This document shows, one piece after another, positions 6,402 to 12,401 of a stretch of 14,951 nt of DNA. The DNA is taken from assembly GCA_023663915.1 (NCBI GenBank), contig JAMPGN010000095.1, positions 1 through 14,951 of the forward strand, given 5' to 3'. The notes below the pieces were generated by a model. The model was not told the DNA's origin and made no database searches. It worked only from the letters and a program-made list of their open reading frames with translations. Made by a program: the position numbers and the translations under genes. This DNA is from Eubacterium sp. Lineage in GTDB: Bacteria > Bacillota_A > Clostridia > Lachnospirales > Lachnospiraceae. How positions within the stretch are numbered: position 1 is the stretch's first letter; the number at the start of each line of letters is the position of its first letter.

Positions 6402-6983
6402 CGAACCTTCAAGAAAACAAATGATACAAATTGGACGGTTGAAAAGGGCAATATTCTAGACTTGGAATATTTGTCTAAATTGAGTCGATATAATATTGTA
6501 TATTCATGGGGTGTATTGCATCACACAGGTAATTTGTATCTGGCATTGGAAAATGCACATAACATGGTGGCAGATAATGGAATATTATTTATCAGTATCT
6601 ATAACGACCAGGGACGAGCCAGCAAAATGTGGTATATGGTAAAGAAAACCTATAATCATAGTCCTAAAATACTGCGTGGATTGATTCTTGCACTGTGTTT
6701 CATAAGATTATGGAGACCTACAACAATTAAAGATATTTTAAAGGGCAAACCATTTCATACATGGCGCAGTTATATAAAACAACGCGGCATGTCACCAAAA
6801 CATGATGTGATCGATTGGGTAGGCGGTTATCCCTTTGAAGCTGCAAAGCCGGAAACGATATTTGATTTTTATCATCAGAGAAAATATACGCTGGAAAAAT
6901 TATATACGGCTGGCGGTGGTCATGCATGCAACCAATATGTTTTCCGAAAAGATAGCCCTCAAAAGTCAAGTTTAACGCAATAG
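6402..6983 (+). pseudogene. 5'-truncated class I SAM-dependent methyltransferase
   Basis: The frame is open from a stop at 6399-6401 to TAG 6981-6983 and has no ATG or convincing ribosome binding site; the first usable start would be a TTG at 6462. The translation starts mid-domain (NWTVEKGNILDLEYL), then reads VVYSWGVLHHTG-like (here NIVYSWGVLHHTG), GILFISIYND, DVIDWVGGYPFEAAKPE and GGGHACNQYVFRK. These are the second half of a recognisable methyltransferase family (Rossmann motifs IV onward). The SAM-binding motif I (GxGxG) and everything before it are missing, so the protein cannot be a functional methyltransferase. The break lies only 12 bases after the dtd stop, as if a deletion or insertion joined them. 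Its last codons overlap the first attC-like palindrome. Confidence 0.8.
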
Positions 6984-7056
6984 TTGTCTAAAAGCCGCTG
7001 TATACGGCTTTTAGACCTTAATGTATCGGTTTCCGGAAAAAACTAACCAACCTCAG
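6970..7056 (+). repeat. attC-like imperfect palindrome, copy 1 (3' box degraded)
   Basis: The order is GTTTAAC (6970-6976, fits RYYYAAC), a 6-base spacer, GTTGTCT (6983-6989), then a perfect 9-bp hairpin TAAAAGCCG / CGGCTTTTA (6989-7013). After this come GACCTTA, a small TTTCC/GGAAA palindrome, and AACCAAC (7045-7051). The expected closing box GTTRRRY is absent; GACTTTAC stands in its place. The hairpin, the GACCTTA segment and the flanking boxes match the element at 7565-7658. The 5' box overlaps the stop of the methyltransferase fragment, as is common for cassette genes. Confidence 0.5.
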
Positions 7057-7058
7057 AC

Positions 7059-7087
7059 TTTACATTTTTCTCTATAACCGCTATAAT
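7059..7087 (+). promoter_or_regulatory. Strong promoter of the 47-codon ORF
   Basis: TTTACA (7059-7064) and a perfect TATAAT (7082-7087) are 17 bases apart. It begins immediately after the first attC-like palindrome and lies 44 bases before the ATG at 7132. Confidence 0.75.
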
Positions 7088-7131
7088 GATTGTAACTACT
7101 AACAACTGTATCAATTAGAAGGCGGTGAAAG

Positions 7132-7275
7132 ATGGTACTTGAAGAAATGAACAACGCTGAAATCATACAAAGGGGCATTGAAGACTTTAGGGAAGTTCAA
7201 CGATACATGTTATTAGCTCGAAAAGAACATGCAACCAATAAAGTCCCCCGTCAGGGGGGGATTGCTCTTTATTGA
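7132..7275 (+). CDS. Small 47-residue protein, unknown
   Basis: The ATG at 7132 follows AAGGCGGTG (7119-7127), one base off an ideal ribosome binding site, and has its own strong promoter, so expression is likely although the ORF is short. The peptide begins MVLEEMNNAEIIQRGIEDFR and is mostly a charged, probably helical segment to about residue 36. It ends VPRQGGIALY. The last 10 codons are encoded by a C5/G7 hairpin that looks like a terminator, so the frame may be a gene cut short and reading into non-coding sequence. It overlaps the 3' end of the opposite-strand gene by 7 bases. I do not recognise a family. Confidence 0.5.
   Translation: MVLEEMNNAEIIQRGIEDFREVQRYMLLARKEHATNKVPRQGGIALY
7245..7258. 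terminator. Terminator-like hairpin between convergent small genes
   Basis: CCCCC-gtca-GGGGG is followed on the minus strand by ACTTTATT and on the plus strand by a T-rich stretch (ATTGCTCTTTATT). It lies downstream of the minus-strand gene at 7269-7490 and inside the last codons of the plus-strand ORF, and could stop both transcripts. Confidence 0.6.
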
Positions 7276-7490
7276 TTCTCGTTAAGGCTTTGGAAACAAA
7301 ACACTAATCCAGCTACAATCAAAACTAAACAAATAAAAAAGGGGATTATTAAATCCAATCCTAAAATAGCACCTATTATTCCCGTAATGCCGTGATAATC
7401 CCAATCATGTGGAGCAGAAAAGCATAAAATAATTATTGCCCCTAAAAAGCCCATTACCTGCCATGCAATGCCTAAAATCATCTTTTTCAT
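7269..7490 (-). CDS. Small two-TM membrane protein, unknown
   Basis: This 73-residue protein has two hydrophobic segments, about residues 4-24 (MILGIAWQVMGFLGAIIILCF) and 36-68, joined by a short loop SAPHDWDYHG. AAAGGA lies about 8 bases before the ATG. Nothing in the sequence identifies a family; it could be a phage- or cassette-borne membrane protein. It runs opposite to the direction defined by the attC-like elements and converges on the 47-codon ORF. Good start signals and sensible membrane topology favour a real gene. Confidence 0.65.
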   Translation of the reverse strand: MKKMILGIAWQVMGFLGAIIILCFSAPHDWDYHGITGIIGAILGLDLIIPFFICLVLIVAGLVFCFQSLNENQ

Positions 7491-7564
7491 AATCTTATTC
7501 CTTTTTCAAATGCTGTTTTATCAATATAAATCAAATAAACGAGGTTCGTTATAAAGTCGAGGAA

Positions 7565-7658
7565 GCTTAACGAATTAGTTGGCTTAAAAGCCGCTGATTA
7601 AAGGCTTTTAGACCTTATCGCAGAGGCTTCCAGAAGCCTAGCCAACTATTCGTTAAAC
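7565..7658 (+). repeat. attC-like imperfect palindrome, copy 2 (complete)
   Basis: In order: GCTTAAC (7565-7571, fits RYYYAAC), spacer GAATTA, GTTGGCT (7578-7584), an interior with two hairpins (TAAAAGCC / GGCTTTTA at 7585-7610; AGGCTTC / GAAGCCT at 7624-7639), AGCCAAC (7640-7646), spacer TATTC, and GTTAAAC (7652-7658, fits GTTRRRY). The inner boxes pair perfectly, the outer boxes with one mismatch, and the spacers differ by one extra T. An outer/inner box pair, an unpaired-type spacer, GTT-/-AAC inner box ends and one surplus base on one arm are the features of integron attC sites. Length (94 bp) is in range. Alternative: an unrelated palindromic repeat or structured RNA. Confidence 0.55.
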
Positions 7659-7730
7659 TTGTGTTTTGCGCATAGTTATGTATTGGACTTTAACCATTCC
7701 CGAACCATCATAAAAATGCTTCTTAAAAGA

Positions 7731-7766
7731 AAAGGACGAAAGCAAAAATACCTTCCTTCGTCCATG
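7731..7766 (-). terminator. Intrinsic terminator of the cytidylate-kinase-like gene
   Basis: On the minus strand GGACGAA (7757-7763) pairs with TTCGTCC (7734-7740) and is followed by TTTTCTTTT. It lies about 20 bases after the stop codon. Confidence 0.8.
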
Positions 7767-7783
7767 TTTATTGGTTTTCCTAT

Positions 7784-8410
7784 TTATCGATTCTCAAAAT
7801 CTTCTACAAACTGCACAATCAGCTTCACAGAACCGTCAATGCCAAGGATTCCGCTGTTGATGGACAGATCGTAGCTGTCGGAGCGTCCCCATTTTTTGGA
7901 AGAATAATAATTGTAATAACTCTGGCGGGATTTATCCTTCTTGTTCATCATATCAATCGCTTTCTGCTCAGATGTGACATCATCAAAACGCTCCATAATA
8001 TTTTTTACTTTACTGTCCTGGTCCGCATGAATAAAAAGATGCAGGCAGTTCTGGTAATCATGCAATGCATAATCCGCACACCTGCCAACGATCACACACG
8101 GTCCTTCGCCTGCAATCTTCTTGATTGTATCAAATTGTGCCAAAAAAACTTTATGACTGATCGGCATATCCACAAAGGAAGAAGAATTATATCCGAACGA
8201 ATAAGTATCCATTACCAGATTATAGAGAAATGAATTGGTGGGACGTTCATCATGGCTCTGTATCATCTCTTCGCAGAAGCCGCTTTCCTTTGCAGCTCTT
8301 GTCAGAAGATCTTTGTCATAAAACGGGATGCCAAAATATTCCGCTACTTTCTTGCCAATTTCACGACCGCCGGAACCGAACTGACGACCAATTGTTATAA
8401 TTGTATTCAT
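7784..8410 (-). CDS. Cytidylate kinase-like family protein
   Basis: This 208-residue protein starts MNTIITIGRQFGSGGREIG, with a P-loop GxGSGG at about 10-16. It then has YDKDLL (31-36) and a central FLAQFDTIKKIAGEGPCVIVGRCADYAL segment, the signature of the AAA/Cmk-like family annotated as cytidylate kinase-like in Clostridia. Later basic segments (KDKSRQSYYNYYSSKKWG) resemble the LID region of NMP kinases. It may phosphorylate CMP or another small nucleotide, but a true housekeeping Cmk is usually longer and lies elsewhere, so the substrate is unsure. AAAGGG lies 12 bases before the ATG; a promoter is at 8484-8512 and a terminator at 7731-7766, so it is a single-gene unit. Confidence 0.87.
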   Translation of the reverse strand: MNTIITIGRQFGSGGREIGKKVAEYFGIPFYDKDLLTRAAKESGFCEEMIQSHDERPTNSFLYNLVMDTYSFGYNSSSFVDMPISHKVFLAQFDTIKKIAGEGPCVIVGRCADYALHDYQNCLHLFIHADQDSKVKNIMERFDDVTSEQKAIDMMNKKDKSRQSYYNYYSSKKWGRSDSYDLSINSGILGIDGSVKLIVQFVEDFENR

Positions 8411-8483
8411 ACCATCACCCTTTCTTACATGAGATTATTTGCTTTGAAAAAAATCGTTTACAATGCAAATCAATTATAATTAT

Positions 8484-8512
8484 ATTATATACATTTTTGT
8501 TCCGAAAAGCAA
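8484..8512 (-). promoter_or_regulatory. Promoter of the cytidylate-kinase-like gene
   Basis: On the minus strand TTGCTT (8507-8512) and a perfect TATAAT (8484-8489) are separated by 17 bases. It lies about 75 bases before the start codon. Confidence 0.7.
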
Positions 8513-8559
8513 ATAAAATACCGACAGGCGGCAATCATGAACTTTTTTGTTGTATAGGG

Positions 8560-8588
8560 TTGGACGGACATCTTTTATCATGTACAAT
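8560..8588 (+). promoter_or_regulatory. Promoter of the XerC/D-like gene
   Basis: TTGGAC (8560-8565) and TACAAT (8583-8588) are 17 bases apart, 63 bases before the ATG at 8651. The rest of 8411-8650 is AT-rich with no further gene. Confidence 0.65.
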
Positions 8589-8650
8589 ATATTTTAGAAT
8601 TTTTAGTAAATTACTCAAACAAATTTACAAAAGAAAATGGAGATCATACG

Positions 8651-9598
8651 ATGAATAACATTTTAGAAAATCAAATCGAAAACTATCTGGAATACTGCCA
8701 TTCTCAAAAGAGACTCGATGATAAGACACTAAAAGCCTACCGGATCGACTTAAAGCAATTTGCCAGGCAGGTCAGCCAACCAGATGATTTACACCCAGAC
8801 GGGATAGAAATTGCAGAAATAACACCTGTAATGTTAGAAGAATATATCGCCTATCTGCATCGTACATATAAACCGAAAACAGTCAAGCGCAAGATTGCAT
8901 CTTTAAAAGCGCTCTTCCACCACCTTGAATACAAAGAGATCATTGAACGTAATCCATTTTCCAAACTTCAAATCAAATTCAGAGAACCCGTCATTCTTCC
9001 GAAAACCATTCCCTTGAATATTGTCGAACAATTCCTTGCGGCAATCTACACACAACGCAGAAATGCAAAGACTGATTATCAAAAAAAGACCGCGCTCCGC
9101 GATGCGGCGGTCATTGAACTGCTTTTTTCCACGGGTATGAGAATTTCGGAATTATGCTCTCTTTCCGCTGATGATGTGAATCTATACGACGGAACGGTCC
9201 TGATCTATGGAAAAGGCAGCAAAGAAAGACGGATACAGATCGGGAATGGCGATGTGCTGGGGATATTGAAGAGTTATAAAGACGAATTTCGCCCAGATAT
9301 TCAGCGCTGTGGGCATTTTTTTGTCAATCTGTCGGGCAGTCCTCTTACTGACCAGTCAGTCCGCAGAATGATCCGCAAATACTGCTCTCTCGCTTCCATT
9401 GAGCTTCATATCACACCACATATGTTCCGGCATACATTTGCAACGAGTCTGTTGGAAGCGGACGTTGATATCCGCTATATTCAGGAAATGCTCGGACATA
9501 GTTCCATCAATATTACGGAAATATATACGCACGTTGCCATGGCAAAGCAGAAGGATATTCTTACAACCAAACACCCTAGAAAAAATTTTAAGTTGTAA
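8651..9598 (+). CDS. Tyrosine recombinase, XerC/XerD-like
   Basis: This 315-residue protein has the usual Xer layout. The N-terminal SAM-like DNA-binding domain (about 5-100) has the typical TLKAYRIDLKQF and KTVKRKIASLKALFHHL helices. The catalytic domain (about 115-300) has R164 (GMRISEL), K188 (YGKGSKERR), H257 and R260 (HMFRHTFAT), H283 (LGHSS) and Y292 (IYTHV). GGAG lies 9 bases before the ATG. It could be a chromosomal Xer or an element-borne integrase. It lacks the extra helix between the catalytic motifs that marks integron integrases. It is convergent with the restriction-modification operon; no clear terminator separates them, only a weak TGTAAAT / ATTTACA inverted repeat at 9595-9625. 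Confidence 0.9.
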   Translation: MNNILENQIENYLEYCHSQKRLDDKTLKAYRIDLKQFARQVSQPDDLHPDGIEIAEITPVMLEEYIAYLHRTYKPKTVKRKIASLKALFHHLEYKEIIERNPFSKLQIKFREPVILPKTIPLNIVEQFLAAIYTQRRNAKTDYQKKTALRDAAVIELLFSTGMRISELCSLSADDVNLYDGTVLIYGKGSKERRIQIGNGDVLGILKSYKDEFRPDIQRCGHFFVNLSGSPLTDQSVRRMIRKYCSLASIELHITPHMFRHTFATSLLEADVDIRYIQEMLGHSSINITEIYTHVAMAKQKDILTTKHPRKNFKL

Positions 9599-9668
9599 AT
9601 TTTTTTAGCATTCCAACATTTACAGGCATTCCAGGTTCAAAATATATATGAGCTTAAAAGACAATATA

Positions 9669-10628
9669 CTATTTTTTTATCAACATATCATATTGTATCT
9701 GTGCGTCAGTAACTTTTTGTAACGCATTCTCCAATGAATCCATGGCTTTCGCTAATCCATGTTCTGCCTTTTCCCTCTGCTTGTCTGTTTTTGCTCTAAA
9801 AAGATCCTGCTGATATCTTAATACTCGGGTTTCAATTTTCTGTTTTTGAACAACCGCTAACCTAAGCGCTTCTTCCGCCCTTTCTCTTTTTTTATCTGTT
9901 ACAAGGTCATATTTATCTTTAATATCATTCCATCTTGGAACATTTAATTCTCTGCCTGCCCATGCTTTATAATTCTTTTGAAATACAGCTAACCAGGTAG
10001 ATGCCACGGAACTGCGCAGCTTAGGTTCTTTAAAAGTAGTTTCCTCTATAGCTGAAATAAAATCCTCCAGGCACTCAAATATTGCATAGTCCGTAACTTT
10101 TTCACTATACCACACTCCAGGTCTTATTTTATGTATGACACCTTCTTTAACCTGCAGATTAATTGGATAATTTTCCATCCTCCTTGTAATTTGCCATACT
10201 TTCTTTAACCATACATCTTTTATTGTTACAACACCATCATTATCCATATCATAGCCAAATATAAGATAATCCACGTCCAACATGTAAGGCTTTTCTTGTA
10301 TTTCAAAGGCATACATCCGAAAATCCGCAATATCGAACCCAGGACTTCCGTTTCTATTAAATGCTTTTACTTCTAACAATCCTTTCGTCTTATCATCAGG
10401 ATTAAGGAAAAAATCAGGCGGCATCTGCGTATTTTCGCTTGGTGCATATTCAATACCTTTTGCATCTAACCAGCCCTGCAGCCATTCCTGCATAATATTT
10501 CCTACTACATCTTTTTGCTTAACGATGATATTAACATCGCCTAAATAGAACTTTATCTGTCCCTTTAATTCAAGAATACGGTCATCGTTTAATAATTTGT
10601 TATATATCTCCTGGGCTGACAACCTCAT
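9669..10628 (-). CDS. Type II restriction endonuclease, PD-(D/E)XK, NgoBV/NlaIV-like
   Basis: This 319-residue protein has a nuclease core: P71-D72 in MPPDFFLNP, then E86-V-K88 in GLLEVKAFN, the metal-binding PD-(D/E)XK pattern. Segments such as IIVKQKDVVGNIMQEWLQGW and PYMLDVDYLIFGY, and the pairing with a C5 methyltransferase, resemble the NgoBV/NlaIV group that cuts GGNNCC; this specificity is from memory of the family and unproven. I start at the Met preceded by GGAGGAG 8-9 bases upstream (10628), not the Met seven codons earlier. Residues about 244-316 form a highly charged, probably coiled-coil tail after the nuclease domain. The gene overlaps the methyltransferase 3' end by 29 bases, so methyltransferase is made first. 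Confidence 0.82.
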   Translation of the reverse strand: MRLSAQEIYNKLLNDDRILELKGQIKFYLGDVNIIVKQKDVVGNIMQEWLQGWLDAKGIEYAPSENTQMPPDFFLNPDDKTKGLLEVKAFNRNGSPGFDIADFRMYAFEIQEKPYMLDVDYLIFGYDMDNDGVVTIKDVWLKKVWQITRRMENYPINLQVKEGVIHKIRPGVWYSEKVTDYAIFECLEDFISAIEETTFKEPKLRSSVASTWLAVFQKNYKAWAGRELNVPRWNDIKDKYDLVTDKKRERAEEALRLAVVQKQKIETRVLRYQQDLFRAKTDKQREKAEHGLAKAMDSLENALQKVTDAQIQYDMLIKK

Positions 10629-11937
10629 TTGATTTTTCTCCTCCAACATTATTAATATAATTTTGTCCTAACCTTAATGCGATATCTTTTATCACTGGAA
10701 CGCATACCGTATTTCCCAGCAAATCAAACGCATCCTCTTCATTTAGTTCATCCAAGTTATAATTATCTGGATATCCACATAATCTTTGGCACTCTCTTAT
10801 TGTCAATTTGCGAATGCCCGCTCCATCAACAACTCCTAATTTGGCAACATCCATTGCCACTAAAGTTGGCGCGATATCATTTGGATCCAATATTTTTGAA
10901 AACTCAAATGATAGCTTACCCGCAACAATATTGTAACCTTTTTCTTTTGTTGTATCAGGCACACGCTTTACTGTTCCGTTATCTCCTCTGACCTGCTTTT
11001 TGGGATACTCATAAACCAGATATCCCATGTCCGTCAAATGTTCCAATATGTCATGCAAATTAGGAACATTGTAAAATGTGCTTATCTGTGCTTCCGTTAG
11101 CGGCATTCCATCCATCCACTTTATACCTATCACTTCCGCCCAGTGTTTTTTTCTTCTCTCACATAAAAGTACATTCAATAACTTTCTCTCTTCCAGAGAA
11201 GTTTTCCCTTTCAAATCAATATCCCATGAATGAATGTTGTTTTCTCCACCGCGCTTATCTTTTATTGACTTACCTATTATTTCCCGTGTCGTATAATTTG
11301 TAAATAATCGTCTCGTAAATTCAGTCTCGACCGTGGGCAATCCGTGTTGTAATATATCTCCTAAAACGGATTCCCTATGTTCAAACTTATCAAGATTTAT
11401 CGCTTCATCAAGAGTACCAACTATATACACTCTTTTTCTGCTTTGTGGTAAACCAAATTCTTTCGAGTCAAGCAATCTGTGATTTACTTTATAGCCCAGA
11501 TTTTCCAAATGGGTTATAATGATATTTAATGTATTGCCATTATCATGATTTATGAGTCCTTCTACGTTTTCGAGCAAAAATCCTTTTGCTGGTCTTTTAG
11601 CATTTATCTTATCTTGAAGTATTCTTTCAATTTCAAAAAAAAGCGTTCCTCTCGTATCTGCAAATCCATTCCTATTTCCAGCTGAACTAAAAGGCTGGCA
11701 GGGAAATCCTGCTAATAAATAATCAAAGTCCGGAATATCTCGATCTGTATCTGCAAGTGTAATATCCCCATAAACATTTTCATTCCCATAAAACCCTTTA
11801 TATGCTTGTATGGCATATGGTTTTATTTCCGAAACAAATACGCATTCCGTTTCAAGTCCAAGTTCTTCCATAGCTTGTTGGAATCCTAGTCTTATTCCTC
11901 CCAAACCAGCGAATAAGTCAATAATTCGTGGCATCAT
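10600..11937 (-). CDS. DNA (cytosine-5-)-methyltransferase of a type II R-M system
   Basis: This protein of 445 residues protects the host DNA by methylating cytosine at the recognition site. The motifs are in canonical order: I (DLFAGLGGIRLGF), IV with the catalytic Cys in GFPCQPFSSAG (about residue 80), VI (ENVEGL), VIII (QSRKRVYIVG), a target-recognition region of about 200 residues, then IX (RKLTIRECQRLCGYPDNY) and X (DLLGNTVCVPVIKDIA). AAAGGAGG lies 4 and 7 bases before two adjacent ATGs; either may start the protein, and a further upstream Met lacks a site. No N-terminal helix-turn-helix and no C-protein gene are seen. The R-M genes look more AT-rich than cstA next door, suggesting acquisition. 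Confidence 0.95.
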   Translation of the reverse strand: MMPRIIDLFAGLGGIRLGFQQAMEELGLETECVFVSEIKPYAIQAYKGFYGNENVYGDITLADTDRDIPDFDYLLAGFPCQPFSSAGNRNGFADTRGTLFFEIERILQDKINAKRPAKGFLLENVEGLINHDNGNTLNIIITHLENLGYKVNHRLLDSKEFGLPQSRKRVYIVGTLDEAINLDKFEHRESVLGDILQHGLPTVETEFTRRLFTNYTTREIIGKSIKDKRGGENNIHSWDIDLKGKTSLEERKLLNVLLCERRKKHWAEVIGIKWMDGMPLTEAQISTFYNVPNLHDILEHLTDMGYLVYEYPKKQVRGDNGTVKRVPDTTKEKGYNIVAGKLSFEFSKILDPNDIAPTLVAMDVAKLGVVDGAGIRKLTIRECQRLCGYPDNYNLDELNEEDAFDLLGNTVCVPVIKDIALRLGQNYINNVGGEKSNEVVSPGDI

Positions 11938-11968
11938 TGATCCTCCTTTGATAAACGATTCCACAAAA

Positions 11969-11997
11969 ATTGTATCACTTTAGGTATCTAAAGTCTA
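11969..11997 (-). promoter_or_regulatory. Promoter of the R-M operon with operator-like palindrome
   Basis: On the minus strand TAGACT (11992-11997) and TACAAT (11969-11974) are 17 bases apart. Within the spacer CTTTAG-gtat-CTAAAG (11978-11993) is a perfect 6-bp inverted repeat and touches the -35. It lies 32 bases upstream of the methyltransferase start, so it could serve as a binding site for a repressor or for the methyltransferase itself. Confidence 0.5.
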
Positions 11998-12004
11998 TTA
12001 TGTT

Positions 12005-12301
12005 TTATGAATCCTCTTTTTTGTATCCGATCTCAATTGTACTATTCTTTTGTTTCAATTCTTCCAGCATTTCTTTCACAATTTCTTTGGAAGATGCCTC
12101 TATCTTGATCAGCTCATCGGAACTTGTTTTTATCATCAAAAAATACATATCAAAACTTGCCACACCGCAGCATAATCTTCCGTTTACCTCTTCTATGCGC
12201 AGATAAGCCTGTGTGATTTCCGAATACAATAACGGGTGCCATTTAAACCCCTTTTTGTAGATTAGCTCCTGTTCGTTCAATTTGATCTTCTTATCTTCCA
12301 T
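12005..12301 (-). CDS. Small PH-like hypothetical protein
   Basis: This 98-residue protein has no signal peptide or membrane segment. It alternates short beta-like strands (LIYKKGFKWHPLLYSEITQAYLRIEEV, GRLCCGVASFDMYFLMIKTSSDELIKIEA) and ends in a helix (SKEIVKEMLEELKQKN). That pattern resembles bacterial pleckstrin-homology-like domains that carry 'YSEITQAYLRIEE'-type turns, but I cannot name a family. GGGGAAG lies 5 bases before the ATG. It sits between the cstA terminator and the R-M promoter on the same strand, and its stop codon is only 8 bases from the R-M -35 region. The function is unknown. Confidence 0.75.
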   Translation of the reverse strand: MEDKKIKLNEQELIYKKGFKWHPLLYSEITQAYLRIEEVNGRLCCGVASFDMYFLMIKTSSDELIKIEASSKEIVKEMLEELKQKNSTIEIGYKKEDS

Positions 12302-12331
12302 TTCGCTTCCCCATTGTTTTCCTATTTAGAA

Positions 12332-12363
12332 AAGGCACACCCGTTTAGATACAGATGTGCCTT
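12332..12363 (-). terminator. Intrinsic terminator of cstA
   Basis: AAGGCACA (12332-12339) pairs perfectly with TGTGCCTT (12356-12363). On the minus strand the stem is followed by TTCT and a T/A-rich stretch, 39 bases after the cstA stop codon. Confidence 0.8.
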
Positions 12364-12401
12364 CCTTGAAAAATTCATTTATAAGGCTTCCACAAATCGA
12401 T

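Noticed and set aside
7659..7874. Small plus-strand ORF after the second attC-like element
   Set aside because: It runs through the kinase terminator and into the antisense of the kinase gene, with no ribosome binding site.
8651..9598. Integron integrase partner for the attC-like sites
   Set aside because: It has all Xer catalytic residues, but the spacing between motifs leaves no room for the additional helix that defines IntI, and it has no attI-like site next to it.
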